Shown here piece after piece: positions 1 through 6,387 of a DNA stretch of 27,146 nucleotides (position 1 is its first letter; each line of letters begins with the position of its first letter). The notes below the pieces were generated by a model. That model was not told the origin of the DNA, ran no database searches, and worked only from the letters and a program-made list of their open reading frames with translations. The DNA is from Corynebacterium sp. (GTDB lineage: Bacteria > Actinomycetota > Actinomycetes > Mycobacteriales > Mycobacteriaceae), in assembly GCF_030826625.1 (NCBI RefSeq), contig NZ_JAPJNQ010000024.1:1-27146 (forward strand). The letters are read 5' to 3'. The position numbers and the translations under genes were made by a program.

Positions 1-298
1 GACTTTGTATAGTCCACGCGCAGAAATTCCTGTCACTAATGCTCTCCTCAAACCTTTACTAAATCTGTGCGCATAAAATGCCCGTCTAAAAGAGCTATTT
101 TCTCGTCACCAGGTCGATGTATTCACAGTCGTCATAACCAGTTTTACAGCCTACACAAGATACACCTCACCTTTATTTTTCCACTCATTCGGTTCCACTC
201 ATTCGATGGCGTGAAAGGATTGCTCGGAATGCTATTGCTCAGAATGCGATTGCTAGAAAAAACTAAAACCCCAGTGTTTAGCTGGGGCTGGTAAGCGA
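1..298. other. Intergenic segment downstream of recX with short tandem repeats
   Basis: No convincing complete gene is visible. The segment holds the recX terminator near its right end and two small tandem repeat patches. The first is ttccactcattcg at 179-191, repeated at 193-205 (14-bp period). The second is about 2.7 copies of a 15-bp unit starting attgctcggaatgct over 219-258. A plus-strand open frame that enters from the left edge and stops at 74-76 could be the 3' end of a convergent gene, but 24 codons are too few to identify it. Confidence 0.6.
257..287 (-). terminator. Rho-independent terminator of recA-recX
   Basis: On the minus strand the sequence reads CCCCAG, a 7-nt loop, CTGGGG, then TTTTAG and TTTTTT. 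The stem arms are at 269-274 and 282-287, and the U-tract lies at 257-268. This is a textbook intrinsic terminator, placed 12 bp after the recX stop codon. Confidence 0.85.
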
Positions 299-946
299 CT
301 AAGGGGCATCGATTCCCAGTTCCGCGCAACGCCCATCGAGGGATTGGCGCCCGTATTTTAAGGCCATGCCTTGCCCGAAACCGCGACGAGCAAGCACACC
401 AACTATTTTGCGCAGTTCCTTGTCGTAATCTGCACGAGAATTGATCCGCTTGACTTTGCGCGCCTTCTTTTCCGCGAGCGCTTCCGCTAGCTCTGCCTCA
501 TCGTCATCGTCAATCTGTTCCAATGCTTGGGCGCGAATCGCCGGCGCGATTCCTTTATCTGCTAACTCATGGTCAAGCACCAGCCGCGTTTTACCTCGCC
601 GATTATGCCGTTGATAGACCCATTCGCGGGCGAAAGACTCATCATCGAGAAGCTTGCTGCGCTCGAGATCAGCAATAACTTCATCGATGACAGCCACCTC
701 AAATTCTGCATCGCGGAGCTTGCCACGTAACTCCTGCGTGGATCGAGCCCGGTAATTCAGTAAACCAAGGGCTTTTTTCCGAACAGGAGCTTTCGCTTCT
801 TCAAGCTCGCGATCAATAAATGCCGCGCCGTCGGCACTATCTGCGGTGTATTCGGAAATAGCATCCCGTAGCTGCGCGATCTTCTCTGGGTTGGGCGGCG
901 AATAAGCTGAGTGCTTATTCGCATCGCTCTTATTCCTCGGAGTCAT
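299..946 (-). CDS. recX: Regulatory protein RecX
   Basis: The product (215 aa with the chosen start) is the RecX family modulator that binds RecA filaments and inhibits or tunes recombinase and coprotease activity in the cytoplasm. The helical RecX repeats are visible, including the ALGLLNYRARSTQELRGKL segment and a downstream arginine-rich helical region (FAREWVYQRHNRRGKTRL). The frame stays open to 970. I prefer the ATG at 946 because it gives a 17-bp overlap with the recA 3' end and a conventional MTPRNK N-terminus. The overlap implies translational coupling with recA, which keeps inhibitor and recombinase synthesis linked. A terminator follows directly. The function is secure from family and position; the exact start is less so. 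Confidence 0.9.
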   Translation of the reverse strand: MTPRNKSDANKHSAYSPPNPEKIAQLRDAISEYTADSADGAAFIDRELEEAKAPVRKKALGLLNYRARSTQELRGKLRDAEFEVAVIDEVIADLERSKLLDDESFAREWVYQRHNRRGKTRLVLDHELADKGIAPAIRAQALEQIDDDDEAELAEALAEKKARKVKRINSRADYDKELRKIVGVLARRGFGQGMALKYGRQSLDGRCAELGIDAP

Positions 947-2081
947 CAAAATCCGGGGCTGCCTCCCCATTCGGATCGGCCTGCTCGCTCAATGGTGTAT
1001 CTGAGCCGGGCACATCGAGGTTTTCGGCCTCATTTTTCTTCGCAGCGTATTTGCCGATGCCCAATTTCTGGAAGATTTTTTGTTCCAGTTCATCACTAAG
1101 CTCTGGGTTCGATTTCAAGAATTGTCGAACTTTCTCTTTGCCCTGCCCGAGCTGCTCACCTTCGTAGGTGAACCAAGAACCAGATTTCTTAACGATGTTG
1201 TTTTCTACGGCGAGATCAATAATCGACGACTCACGAGAAATTCCCTCGCCATACATGATGTCGAACTCGGCGACCTTGAATGGTGGTGAGACTTTGTTCT
1301 TCACGATCTTGATCTTCGTACGGTTACCGATCGAATCTTGTCCATCTTTCAAGGTCTGAATACGACGAATATCGCATCGAACCGAAGAATAGAATTTCAG
1401 TGCCTTACCACCGGTCGTGGTTTCTGGCGAGCCGAACATGACGCCAATCTTTTCACGCAGCTGGTTAATAAAGATCGCGGTGGTGCCGGAGTTATACAAG
1501 GCGCCTGTCATCTTACGGAGTGCTTGAGACATCAGGCGAGCTTGCAAACCAACGTGGCTATCGCCCATCTCGCCTTCGATTTCTGCCTTTGGTGTCAGTG
1601 CGGCCACTGAGTCCACGACGATGATATCGATTGCGCCAGAGCGCACCAACATGTCCGCGATCTCGAGTGCTTGCTCACCGGTATCGGGCTGCGAGACCAG
1701 CAGGTTATCCGTATCGACGCCAAGCATGCGGGCATATTCTGGATCGAGTGCGTGCTCGGCGTCGATGAACGCTGCGATTCCGCCGGCTTTTTGCGCCTCG
1801 GCGATAGCGTGCAACGTAACCGTGGTTTTACCAGAGGATTCTGGGCCATAGATTTCTACGACACGGCCACGGGGGAAGCCGCCAATTCCGAGTGCCACGT
1901 CAATCGCGGTATTACCCGAGGAGATGGCTTGGATTGGAGGGCGATCATCGTCCCCGAGACGCATAACCGCGCCTTTGCCGTAATCCTTTTCGATCATCGC
2001 CATAGCAGCATCAAGCGCTTTTTGGCGATCAGCTCCCGCGCTTTCGGTCTTTTTACCGCTGGTTTTCTTTTTACCTGCCAT
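930..2081 (-). CDS. recA: Recombinase RecA
   Basis: This 383-aa protein is the central homologous recombination ATPase. It forms filaments on single-stranded DNA, promotes strand exchange and stimulates LexA self-cleavage. The Walker A motif GPESSGKTT is at about residues 79-87, and the conserved DNA-binding loop region containing MGDSHVGLQARLMSQALRK follows. The C-terminus is acidic (DFDDSEE), as is usual. The length is that of an ordinary RecA; there is no intein, unlike the M. tuberculosis gene. The ATG at 2081 is preceded by a purine-rich AAAAGGAAAAGC stretch that serves as ribosome binding site. It overlaps recX by 17 bp. Upstream lies a 386-bp non-coding or leader region with strong secondary structure. 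I could not find a clear corynebacterial LexA box there. Confidence 0.98.
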   Translation of the reverse strand: MAGKKKTSGKKTESAGADRQKALDAAMAMIEKDYGKGAVMRLGDDDRPPIQAISSGNTAIDVALGIGGFPRGRVVEIYGPESSGKTTVTLHAIAEAQKAGGIAAFIDAEHALDPEYARMLGVDTDNLLVSQPDTGEQALEIADMLVRSGAIDIIVVDSVAALTPKAEIEGEMGDSHVGLQARLMSQALRKMTGALYNSGTTAIFINQLREKIGVMFGSPETTTGGKALKFYSSVRCDIRRIQTLKDGQDSIGNRTKIKIVKNKVSPPFKVAEFDIMYGEGISRESSIIDLAVENNIVKKSGSWFTYEGEQLGQGKEKVRQFLKSNPELSDELEQKIFQKLGIGKYAAKKNEAENLDVPGSDTPLSEQADPNGEAAPDFDDSEE

Positions 2082-2173
2082 TTAGCTTTTCCTTTTCTTT
2101 TGTACTAATTGATTGTCACAGACTCGCTAGTAGCATCTGCCTCGCAGACGCTTGCCCCACCGTCGCTACGCTG

Positions 2174-2224
2174 TTACCTTGCATTGTCTTGGTTACGCTT
2201 TCTTCGATGCGTTGTAGGCGTCAT
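2174..2224 (-). CDS. Putative 16-aa mini-ORF in recA leader
   Basis: The ORF encodes MTPTTHRRKRNQDNAR and ends in TAA about 90 nt before recA. Its ATG overlaps the TGA of the preceding mini-ORF in the arrangement ATGA, typical of translational coupling. The peptide is very basic. I do not recognise a family. It may be a leader peptide, part of a structured leader RNA, or chance. Confidence 0.25.
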   Translation of the reverse strand: MTPTTHRRKRNQDNAR

Positions 2225-2250
2225 GGTGTCGGCGTAGTGGTGTCCACCAT
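2221..2250 (-). CDS. Putative 9-aa Thr-rich leader peptide upstream of recA
   Basis: The ORF encodes MVDTTTPTP and is preceded by AGGAA (2259-2263) with 8 nt spacing, a good ribosome binding site for so small a frame. Its start codon lies in the 5' arm of the 2220-2253 hairpin, and the start of the next mini-ORF lies in the 3' arm. The coding status is inferred, with no homology to support it. Confidence 0.25.
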   Translation of the reverse strand: MVDTTTPTP

Positions 2251-2358
2251 GACCCAGTTTCCTACGTCTTCCGCGTCTAAAATCCGCGGTAGCCCACGGA
2301 AAGTGTTGGCAGAAAAACGTCGACTACTCACGCAAATTCTCTGACGTCGTGCAAACGT

Positions 2359-2430
2359 CTAGCTGTTTAGACTGCAAATGTCTGCCCGTGGTTCCCTACA
2401 TAACGTACATCGTGCTTGCACACTGAACAT
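2359..2430 (-). CDS. Putative 23-aa Cys-containing small ORF
   Basis: It starts at ATG 2430, contains a CTLC pair plus a third cysteine, and ends in TAG inside an inverted repeat (2357-2372). There is no good ribosome binding site. It might be a fragment, a metal-binding micropeptide or a chance frame. Confidence 0.12.
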   Translation of the reverse strand: MFSVQARCTLCREPRADICSLNS

Positions 2431-2467
2431 TGGGATGAGCAATCGCTAGGGTCATCTGACTGTGACC

Positions 2468-2683
2468 TCACCACCCAGGATTATCTTTCCCTAGTCGACG
2501 CTCTTCAGGAATACGAAAGTCTTCCATAATTCCGTCCCAGACTTCGGAGGGATCCACGCCGTCCGCGATAAGTTCATCAGCGGTAGCTTCACGTCCGGTC
2601 AAAACATGAGAATGCGCAATCCACTTCGCTTGGGTTTGCCCAAATTCGTCGTTAAGCAACCGACTGAACTCAGTCAATCTCAT
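2468..2683 (-). CDS. DUF3046 family small protein
   Basis: This 71-aa protein (MRLTEFSRLLNDEFG at the N-terminus, ending RLGKDNPGW) matches the actinobacterial DUF3046 family, which is characteristically found just upstream of recA. The function is unknown. The sequence is acidic with no membrane segment or signal peptide, so it is presumably cytoplasmic. The ATG at 2683 has AGGTGG seven bases upstream. It lies 37 bp after pspA, so it may be read with pspA, while recA is separated from it by a long structured gap. The family call rests on sequence recall plus the recA context. Confidence 0.85.
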   Translation of the reverse strand: MRLTEFSRLLNDEFGQTQAKWIAHSHVLTGREATADELIADGVDPSEVWDGIMEDFRIPEERRLGKDNPGW

Positions 2684-2720
2684 GCCACAACCACCTATAG
2701 AGTCCTAGTAAATTTACAGA

Positions 2721-3596
2721 TTATTCCCCGCGGAGTTCACGCATCCGCTTAGCGATCTCGTCCTCAGAAACCTGTGGTTGAGCTTGCTGCTCTGCCTGAG
2801 AACTCGACTGGGAAGCAGGCCCCACCTGTTTTTGATTAGCTGATTGGTCTTGGCTCACCGATGCCTGGGATGATCCTGATCCGCCCATTTCTGCTCGAAT
2901 TTGCTCTAAGCGTGAATGGCCAGCCATCTGAATGCCGGCATTCTTAACTTCGTGCATACGATTTTGCACCGAATTTTCTGCGAGTTCAGCTTGGCCCAAC
3001 GCTCGCGAATAACGTTGCTCGATCTTGTCACGAACGCTATCCAACGAAGGCGAAGAATCGTTGGTGAGCGAGTTCATGGAGTTTAACGACTCCGAAACCT
3101 TCTCTTGCATCTTGGCTTGCTCGAGCTGGCTCAACAGCTTGGAGCGTTGCTGGACTTTTTCCTGCAGCTGCATATTGTTGCGTTCAACCGCTTGCTTGGC
3201 CTGATCTGCCTGTTTCAGAGCTTGATCATGCAACTGCTTGGTTTCTTCAACCGATTGCTCTGCAGTCACCAATTGCGCAGCGAAAGCCTCCGCAGCGTTT
3301 TCATATTCAACGGCCTTACGCTCATCACCCTCGCTGCGTGCCTTATCAGATAATTCGAGGGCTTGCCGCGTGTTCGACTGCAGTTTTTCCACTTCGTTAA
3401 GCCGACGGTTCAACTGCATTTCTAGCTGCCGCTGGTTACCGATCACGGCTGCAGCTTGTTGCGACAGCTCTTGGTGCTGCCGTTTAGCATCACTAATTGC
3501 CTGTTCAATTTGGACCTTTGGGTCTGCATGCTCGTCAATTTTCGAGTCAAACAGTGCCATGAAATACTTCCATGCCTTGCTAAACGGATTAGCCAT
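2721..3596 (-). CDS. pspA: PspA/IM30 family phage-shock protein A homologue
   Basis: This 291-aa PspA/Vipp1/IM30-family protein forms membrane-associated oligomers that stabilise a damaged cytoplasmic membrane. The N-terminus MANPFSKAWKYFMALFDSKI is an amphipathic membrane-binding helix, followed by a long coiled coil (about residues 25-215) rich in Gln, Glu, Lys and Ala. The C-terminal 60-70 residues form a Ser/Gln-rich linker ending in a charged helix (SEDEIAKRMRELRGE). No transmembrane segment is present. It lies 128 bp downstream of clgR on the same strand. In mycobacteria the equivalent PspA gene is adjacent to and controlled by ClgR, so a ClgR-dependent envelope stress role is likely here. 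Confidence 0.92.
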   Translation of the reverse strand: MANPFSKAWKYFMALFDSKIDEHADPKVQIEQAISDAKRQHQELSQQAAAVIGNQRQLEMQLNRRLNEVEKLQSNTRQALELSDKARSEGDERKAVEYENAAEAFAAQLVTAEQSVEETKQLHDQALKQADQAKQAVERNNMQLQEKVQQRSKLLSQLEQAKMQEKVSESLNSMNSLTNDSSPSLDSVRDKIEQRYSRALGQAELAENSVQNRMHEVKNAGIQMAGHSRLEQIRAEMGGSGSSQASVSQDQSANQKQVGPASQSSSQAEQQAQPQVSEDEIAKRMRELRGE

Positions 3597-3653
3597 GCTA
3601 GTTCCAGCGCCTTCCTGTATGTGTATCGAATCTAAATAAAATCATCGTAATAG

Positions 3654-3680
3654 GGCCACTAGGCCATCAGGCTAGTGACC
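3654..3680 (-). repeat. Inverted repeat between clgR and pspA
   Basis: GGTCACTAG and CTAGTGGCC (one G-U pair) can form a 9-bp stem with a 9-nt loop in the transcript. An AT-rich stretch follows but no continuous U-run. It may be a weak clgR terminator or attenuator ahead of pspA, or an operator; the sequence does not decide. Confidence 0.4.
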
Positions 3681-3724
3681 AAGCTGAACTACTGCTCGTC
3701 GGATAAATGAGACCGCTAATAAAA

Positions 3725-4099
3725 CTAGTTCTGCGACGCAGGCTCCGCGGCCGCAGGTGGGGTGTCCGCAAGTTCCTGCTCCACCGAAGTCATAGCCATA
3801 TTTCCAGCAGCCTCGATCAGGACATCAGCCACAGTCGCGTTCAGTGCATGGCACACCGAAGCCAAAAGCTCCGACGACACCTCTTTGCGACCACGTTCCA
3901 GCTCAGAGATATAACCCGGAGACACTCGCGCTGCCCGCGCTAACTCACGTAAGGTCACACCTTTATCCGCGCGATAAGCACGCAATGCTAGCCCGAGCGC
4001 TTGCCGCAACAGTGGTTCTGGCTGCGCCAAGCGCTCGTGATAAGCGGTGGTTTCTCCGGTGATAATCGGAGTATCAAGTACTACAGATTGAGTTGCCAT
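3725..4099 (-). CDS. clgR: XRE-family transcriptional regulator ClgR
   Basis: This small DNA-binding activator (124 aa from the ATG at 4099) has a helix-turn-helix at about residues 47-72 (GVTLRELARAARVSPGYISE followed by LERGRKEVSSELLASV), the ClgR signature. In corynebacteria ClgR activates clpP1P2 and clpC, and is itself a Clp substrate; in mycobacteria it also drives the pspA operon. The frame extends upstream to a GTG at 4192, but a good -10 box TAGAAT at 4193-4198 places the likely transcription start downstream of that GTG, so I chose 4099. The tail is Ala/Pro-rich. The neighbours pgsA, cinA and pspA match the conserved corynebacterial order. Confidence 0.88.
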   Translation of the reverse strand: MATQSVVLDTPIITGETTAYHERLAQPEPLLRQALGLALRAYRADKGVTLRELARAARVSPGYISELERGRKEVSSELLASVCHALNATVADVLIEAAGNMAMTSVEQELADTPPAAAEPASQN

Positions 4100-4192
4100 C
4101 ACTAAATCCAACGTTTCGAGTTCAGGTTTTGTTCCCACTAACGCGGTGGGATCTTTGGCAAGTATACAACGGCCGCGAACACCGGCGAGCAC

Positions 4193-4222
4193 ATTCTATA
4201 CAATTTTCGAACAAATGAACTA
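4193..4222 (-). promoter_or_regulatory. Putative clgR promoter with a LexA-like palindrome
   Basis: On the minus strand a near-consensus -10 box TAGAAT (4193-4198) lies in the 65-bp gap after cinA. Overlapping the -35 position on the plus strand is TCGAACAAATGAACTA (4207-4222). By my count it matches 11 of 14 fixed positions of the corynebacterial LexA box as I recall it (TCGAA[A/C]AnnTGTTCGA). The left half-site is perfect and the right half is degenerate. Promoter call moderate, LexA call weak. Confidence 0.4.
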
Positions 4223-4257
4223 GACAATAATCGAGACAGGCACACACGGATCCGTCG

Positions 4258-4737
4258 TCAGGCAGATTCCACGATTTCATGCAGCATATTGAATGCAGCG
4301 GCGACAGAATTGCGTCGCACTTCTGCGCGGTCGCATCCCCGCCATTGATAGAGTCGCGAATGCACCGTATGCACTCCGGCCCCAGCTATCGCAATATAAA
4401 CATCGCCGGCTGGGTGCCCATCAGCTGGCCCCGGACCGGCAACGCCGGTGAGTGCGACGGACCAATCGCTGCCGCATACAACACGCGCTCCCTGTGCCAT
4501 CGCTCTCGCACACTCCGCCGATACCACCCCATAACGCGCTATGAGCTTCGCATCGACGTGAGCTAAAGAAGATTTCAACGCTGCAGAGTATGTCACCAAT
4601 CCTCCGCGCAGCACTGCCGAAGCACCAGGAATATCCGCGCAACGTGCAGCAACTGCCCCAGCGGTCAAAGACTCACACGTGGCCAAAGTTTCGCCGCGAG
4701 CAGCTAGTAATTTCAACACGGCTTGAGCAGAAGACAT
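4258..4737 (-). CDS. cinA: CinA C-terminal-domain protein (PncC-type NMN amidohydrolase)
   Basis: This 159-aa protein corresponds to the stand-alone C-terminal domain of CinA. The family includes nicotinamide mononucleotide deamidases that recycle the pyridine nucleotide by-product of NAD-dependent ligase. The nucleophile motif ESLTAG is at residues 22-27, and a conserved TGVAGPGPADG follows in the middle. The N-terminal molybdopterin-binding-like half of full CinA is absent, which is normal for many bacteria. The ATG at 4737 is 2 bp after the pgsA stop, so the two genes are almost certainly cotranscribed. A link to recA, as in the cinA-recA operons of other bacteria, is suggested by proximity but is not direct here. 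Confidence 0.9.
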   Translation of the reverse strand: MSSAQAVLKLLAARGETLATCESLTAGAVAARCADIPGASAVLRGGLVTYSAALKSSLAHVDAKLIARYGVVSAECARAMAQGARVVCGSDWSVALTGVAGPGPADGHPAGDVYIAIAGAGVHTVHSRLYQWRGCDRAEVRRNSVAAAFNMLHEIVESA

Positions 4738-4739
4738 AG

Positions 4740-5300
4740 TTAGTTCTCTCGTTGAGAATCGCGCAAGTACTCAAAACCGGTCCACAACGTAATAACTACT
4801 GCTGCCAACATCACAATCAAGCTAGGAATATCCATCCATGCAGGAAGCGGGCACAGATAAAGCGCAACTGCTAATGACTGCAGTGCAGTTTTGAGCTTGC
4901 CGCCCTTGCTTGCAGGCACCACTTTTCCACGCCGCAGCAGCGCCAGACGCCATAGTGTAATACCAAATTCACGGAAGAGGATAACGATGGTGATCCACAC
5001 CGGCAGCGCACCGATAATATTCAGGCTCACCAACGCGGATGTCATCAAAGCTTTATCTGCAATCGGATCAGCAATTTTGCCAAAATTGGTAACTAGGCCC
5101 CGTGCACGAGCAATATCTCCATCAAGCTTGTCGGTAATCATCAACGCGACAAAGACAAGAAACGCAGCCCACATCCAGCCGGTTTCTGTGCCCCCTCCAG
5201 CAATAACAAGCCACACAAAAACCGGGATGAAGGCGATCCGCAAACTTGTGAGAATGTTCGGGAGATTCAAGTTGGACGGCTTCGCAGCAGGTGTACTCAC
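4740..5300 (-). CDS. pgsA: CDP-diacylglycerol-glycerol-3-phosphate 3-phosphatidyltransferase
   Basis: This integral membrane enzyme (186 aa) makes phosphatidylglycerophosphate from CDP-diacylglycerol and glycerol-3-phosphate, the committed step to phosphatidylglycerol and cardiolipin. The CDP-alcohol phosphotransferase motif is complete at residues 57-82: D57-x2-D60-G-x2-A-R65, then G74, D78 and D82. Several hydrophobic helices flank it. The start is GTG at 5300. A strong -10 box TAGAAT (5308-5313) lies 7 nt upstream, suggesting a leaderless mRNA. The gene is followed 2 bp later by cinA. Other members of this family make PI-phosphate or cardiolipin; the position next to cinA and clgR favours pgsA. 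Confidence 0.92.
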   Translation of the reverse strand: MSTPAAKPSNLNLPNILTSLRIAFIPVFVWLVIAGGGTETGWMWAAFLVFVALMITDKLDGDIARARGLVTNFGKIADPIADKALMTSALVSLNIIGALPVWITIVILFREFGITLWRLALLRRGKVVPASKGGKLKTALQSLAVALYLCPLPAWMDIPSLIVMLAAVVITLWTGFEYLRDSQREN

Positions 5301-5307
5301 ACCTTAG

Positions 5308-5313
5308 ATTCTA
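5308..5313 (-). promoter_or_regulatory. Putative pgsA -10 box (leaderless start)
   Basis: TAGAAT on the minus strand is separated from the GTG start by exactly 7 nt, so transcription would begin at or next to the first base of the start codon. No recognisable -35 element was seen at 16-18 nt upstream. Confidence 0.5.
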
Positions 5314-5336
5314 CCCGGTTAGATTTACAGAGATCC

Positions 5337-6353
5337 TTAGGCCCCCGGACGCTGGCGAGTGTCGATGGCACCCTGCACGACTTCGCGACGAGATTTAATC
5401 ACTGAGGCAATAACCGTGATTGCCAATGTGGCGACGATAAATACTAATGAGCCCACCGTCGAGATCTCGGGTACTGCAATGTTTTCTCCGCCATTGATAA
5501 ACGGGAGGTTGTTTTCATGCAGTGCGTGCAACAACAGCTTCAGACCGATGAACCCCAAAATCACACCAAGCCCATAGGCAAGATAAACCAAACGATCCAA
5601 CAGACCATCAAGCAGGAAATATAGTTGGCGCAAGCCCATTAACGAAAAAGCATTGGCAGCAAAGACGAGGTATGCCTCCGTGGTGATTCCATAAATCGCT
5701 GGAATAGAGTCGAAAGCAAACATGACGTCGACAAAGCCAATCGCTAACAACGCCACGAGCAATGGTGTAACTGCGCGTTTACCTGCTTTGCGCACCACGA
5801 GGCTGTCACCTTGGTAGTCCTCGGTGACAGGCATAACTTTGCGGATGGCTTTGATCACCAGCATGTCGTTCGGGTGAGTTTCTGGCTTATCGCGAAATTC
5901 ATCAATAACCAGCTTGATAGCGACGTAAAGCAAGAAAACAGCGAACACATAGAAAATATCCGACCACGCAGATATCAGCGCCGATCCAGCCAGGATAAAG
6001 ATTATCCGGAATACCAGCGCTAACACGATGCCAATCAACAACACCTTCTGCTGGTATTCGCGAGGCACCTGGAACGCACCGATAATCAGTGCAAAGACAA
6101 ACAAGTTATCGATCGATAACGCTTTTTCTGTCACATAGCCGGTGAAATATTCGATGCCGTGCTGCGCATCCCACCCCAACCACACGATCAGGCCAAACAA
6201 CAACGCGATGCAAATATAGAACGCGGACCAGAATCCCGCTTCTTTCAGCGTCGGCGCGTGTGGGGTGCGCACGTGACTATAAAAATCGAAAACAAAAAAG
6301 CCAGCGATGGCTGCAATAGTAATCAGCCAAATAAAAAGTGGTACTCCCACCAT
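5337..6353 (-). CDS. TerC/Alx family integral membrane protein
   Basis: This 338-aa polytopic membrane protein of the TerC family has about nine hydrophobic segments and the signature regions EKALSIDNLFVFALI and DVMFAFDSIPAIYGIT, with conserved acidic residues inside membrane helices. TerC/Alx proteins are linked to Mn2+ export, alkaline stress and metal loading of exported proteins; the name TerC does not imply tellurite resistance here. The ATG at 6353 is only 2 nt from the GGAGG ribosome binding site; a GTG one codon later (6350) gives better 5-nt spacing and may be the true start. A putative yybP-ykoY riboswitch and anti-SD stem occupy the leader, supporting a Mn2+ role. It lies 36 bp before pgsA. 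Confidence 0.93.
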   Translation of the reverse strand: MVGVPLFIWLITIAAIAGFFVFDFYSHVRTPHAPTLKEAGFWSAFYICIALLFGLIVWLGWDAQHGIEYFTGYVTEKALSIDNLFVFALIIGAFQVPREYQQKVLLIGIVLALVFRIIFILAGSALISAWSDIFYVFAVFLLYVAIKLVIDEFRDKPETHPNDMLVIKAIRKVMPVTEDYQGDSLVVRKAGKRAVTPLLVALLAIGFVDVMFAFDSIPAIYGITTEAYLVFAANAFSLMGLRQLYFLLDGLLDRLVYLAYGLGVILGFIGLKLLLHALHENNLPFINGGENIAVPEISTVGSLVFIVATLAITVIASVIKSRREVVQGAIDTRQRPGA

Positions 6354-6387
6354 GACCTCCGGTCAGCATATTGATCGACCAGAGGTC
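6354..6387 (-). promoter_or_regulatory. Anti-Shine-Dalgarno hairpin at the terC start
   Basis: On the minus strand GACCTCTGGTC (6377-6387) can pair over all 11 positions (one U-G) with GACCGGAGGTC (6354-6364). The second arm contains the terC ribosome binding site GGAGG (6356-6360). The first arm contains the CCTCT that would close the riboswitch P1 helix. The two pairings are therefore mutually exclusive, which is the logic of a translational ON switch. Confidence 0.7.

Larger units (their letters stand above)
2082..2467 (-). promoter_or_regulatory. 386-bp recA upstream/leader region with hairpins and mini-ORFs
   Basis: No gene of normal size is present between DUF3046 and recA. On the minus strand it contains, in order: a 23-codon Cys-containing ORF (2359-2430); a GTCTA/TAGAC inverted repeat (2357-2372); a 9-bp hairpin GTCATGGTG/CACCATGAC with arms 2245-2253 and 2220-2228; two ATGA-overlapping mini-ORFs; and an 8-bp hairpin GCGTCTGC-GAG-GCAGATGC (2133-2151). 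None of the hairpins is followed by a U-run, so they are not intrinsic terminators. A regulatory role in recA expression is inferred from position and structure only. No convincing -35/-10 pair or SOS box was recognised. Confidence 0.45.

Noticed and set aside
2..76. Plus-strand frame open from the left edge to a TAA at 74-76, possibly the end of a convergent gene
   Set aside because: Only 24 codons are visible and no family could be recognised. In C. glutamicum a glutamate transporter gene (gluD) is remembered as lying here, but the match could not be judged.
1671..2108. A 145-codon plus-strand frame opposite recA
   Set aside because: Shadow frame over a highly conserved gene with no features of its own.
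2104..2123. Possible PafBC-type (RecA-NDp) promoter before recA: GTCTGTG followed by TTAGTAC
   Set aside because: The upstream box is only partly conserved and no TAnnnT occurs at the required 8-bp spacing; it would also start transcription almost at the ribosome binding site.
4100..4192. Longer ClgR starting at the GTG 4192
   Set aside because: The best -10 box (4193-4198) would place the transcription start downstream of that GTG, and the extra residues do not resemble the family.
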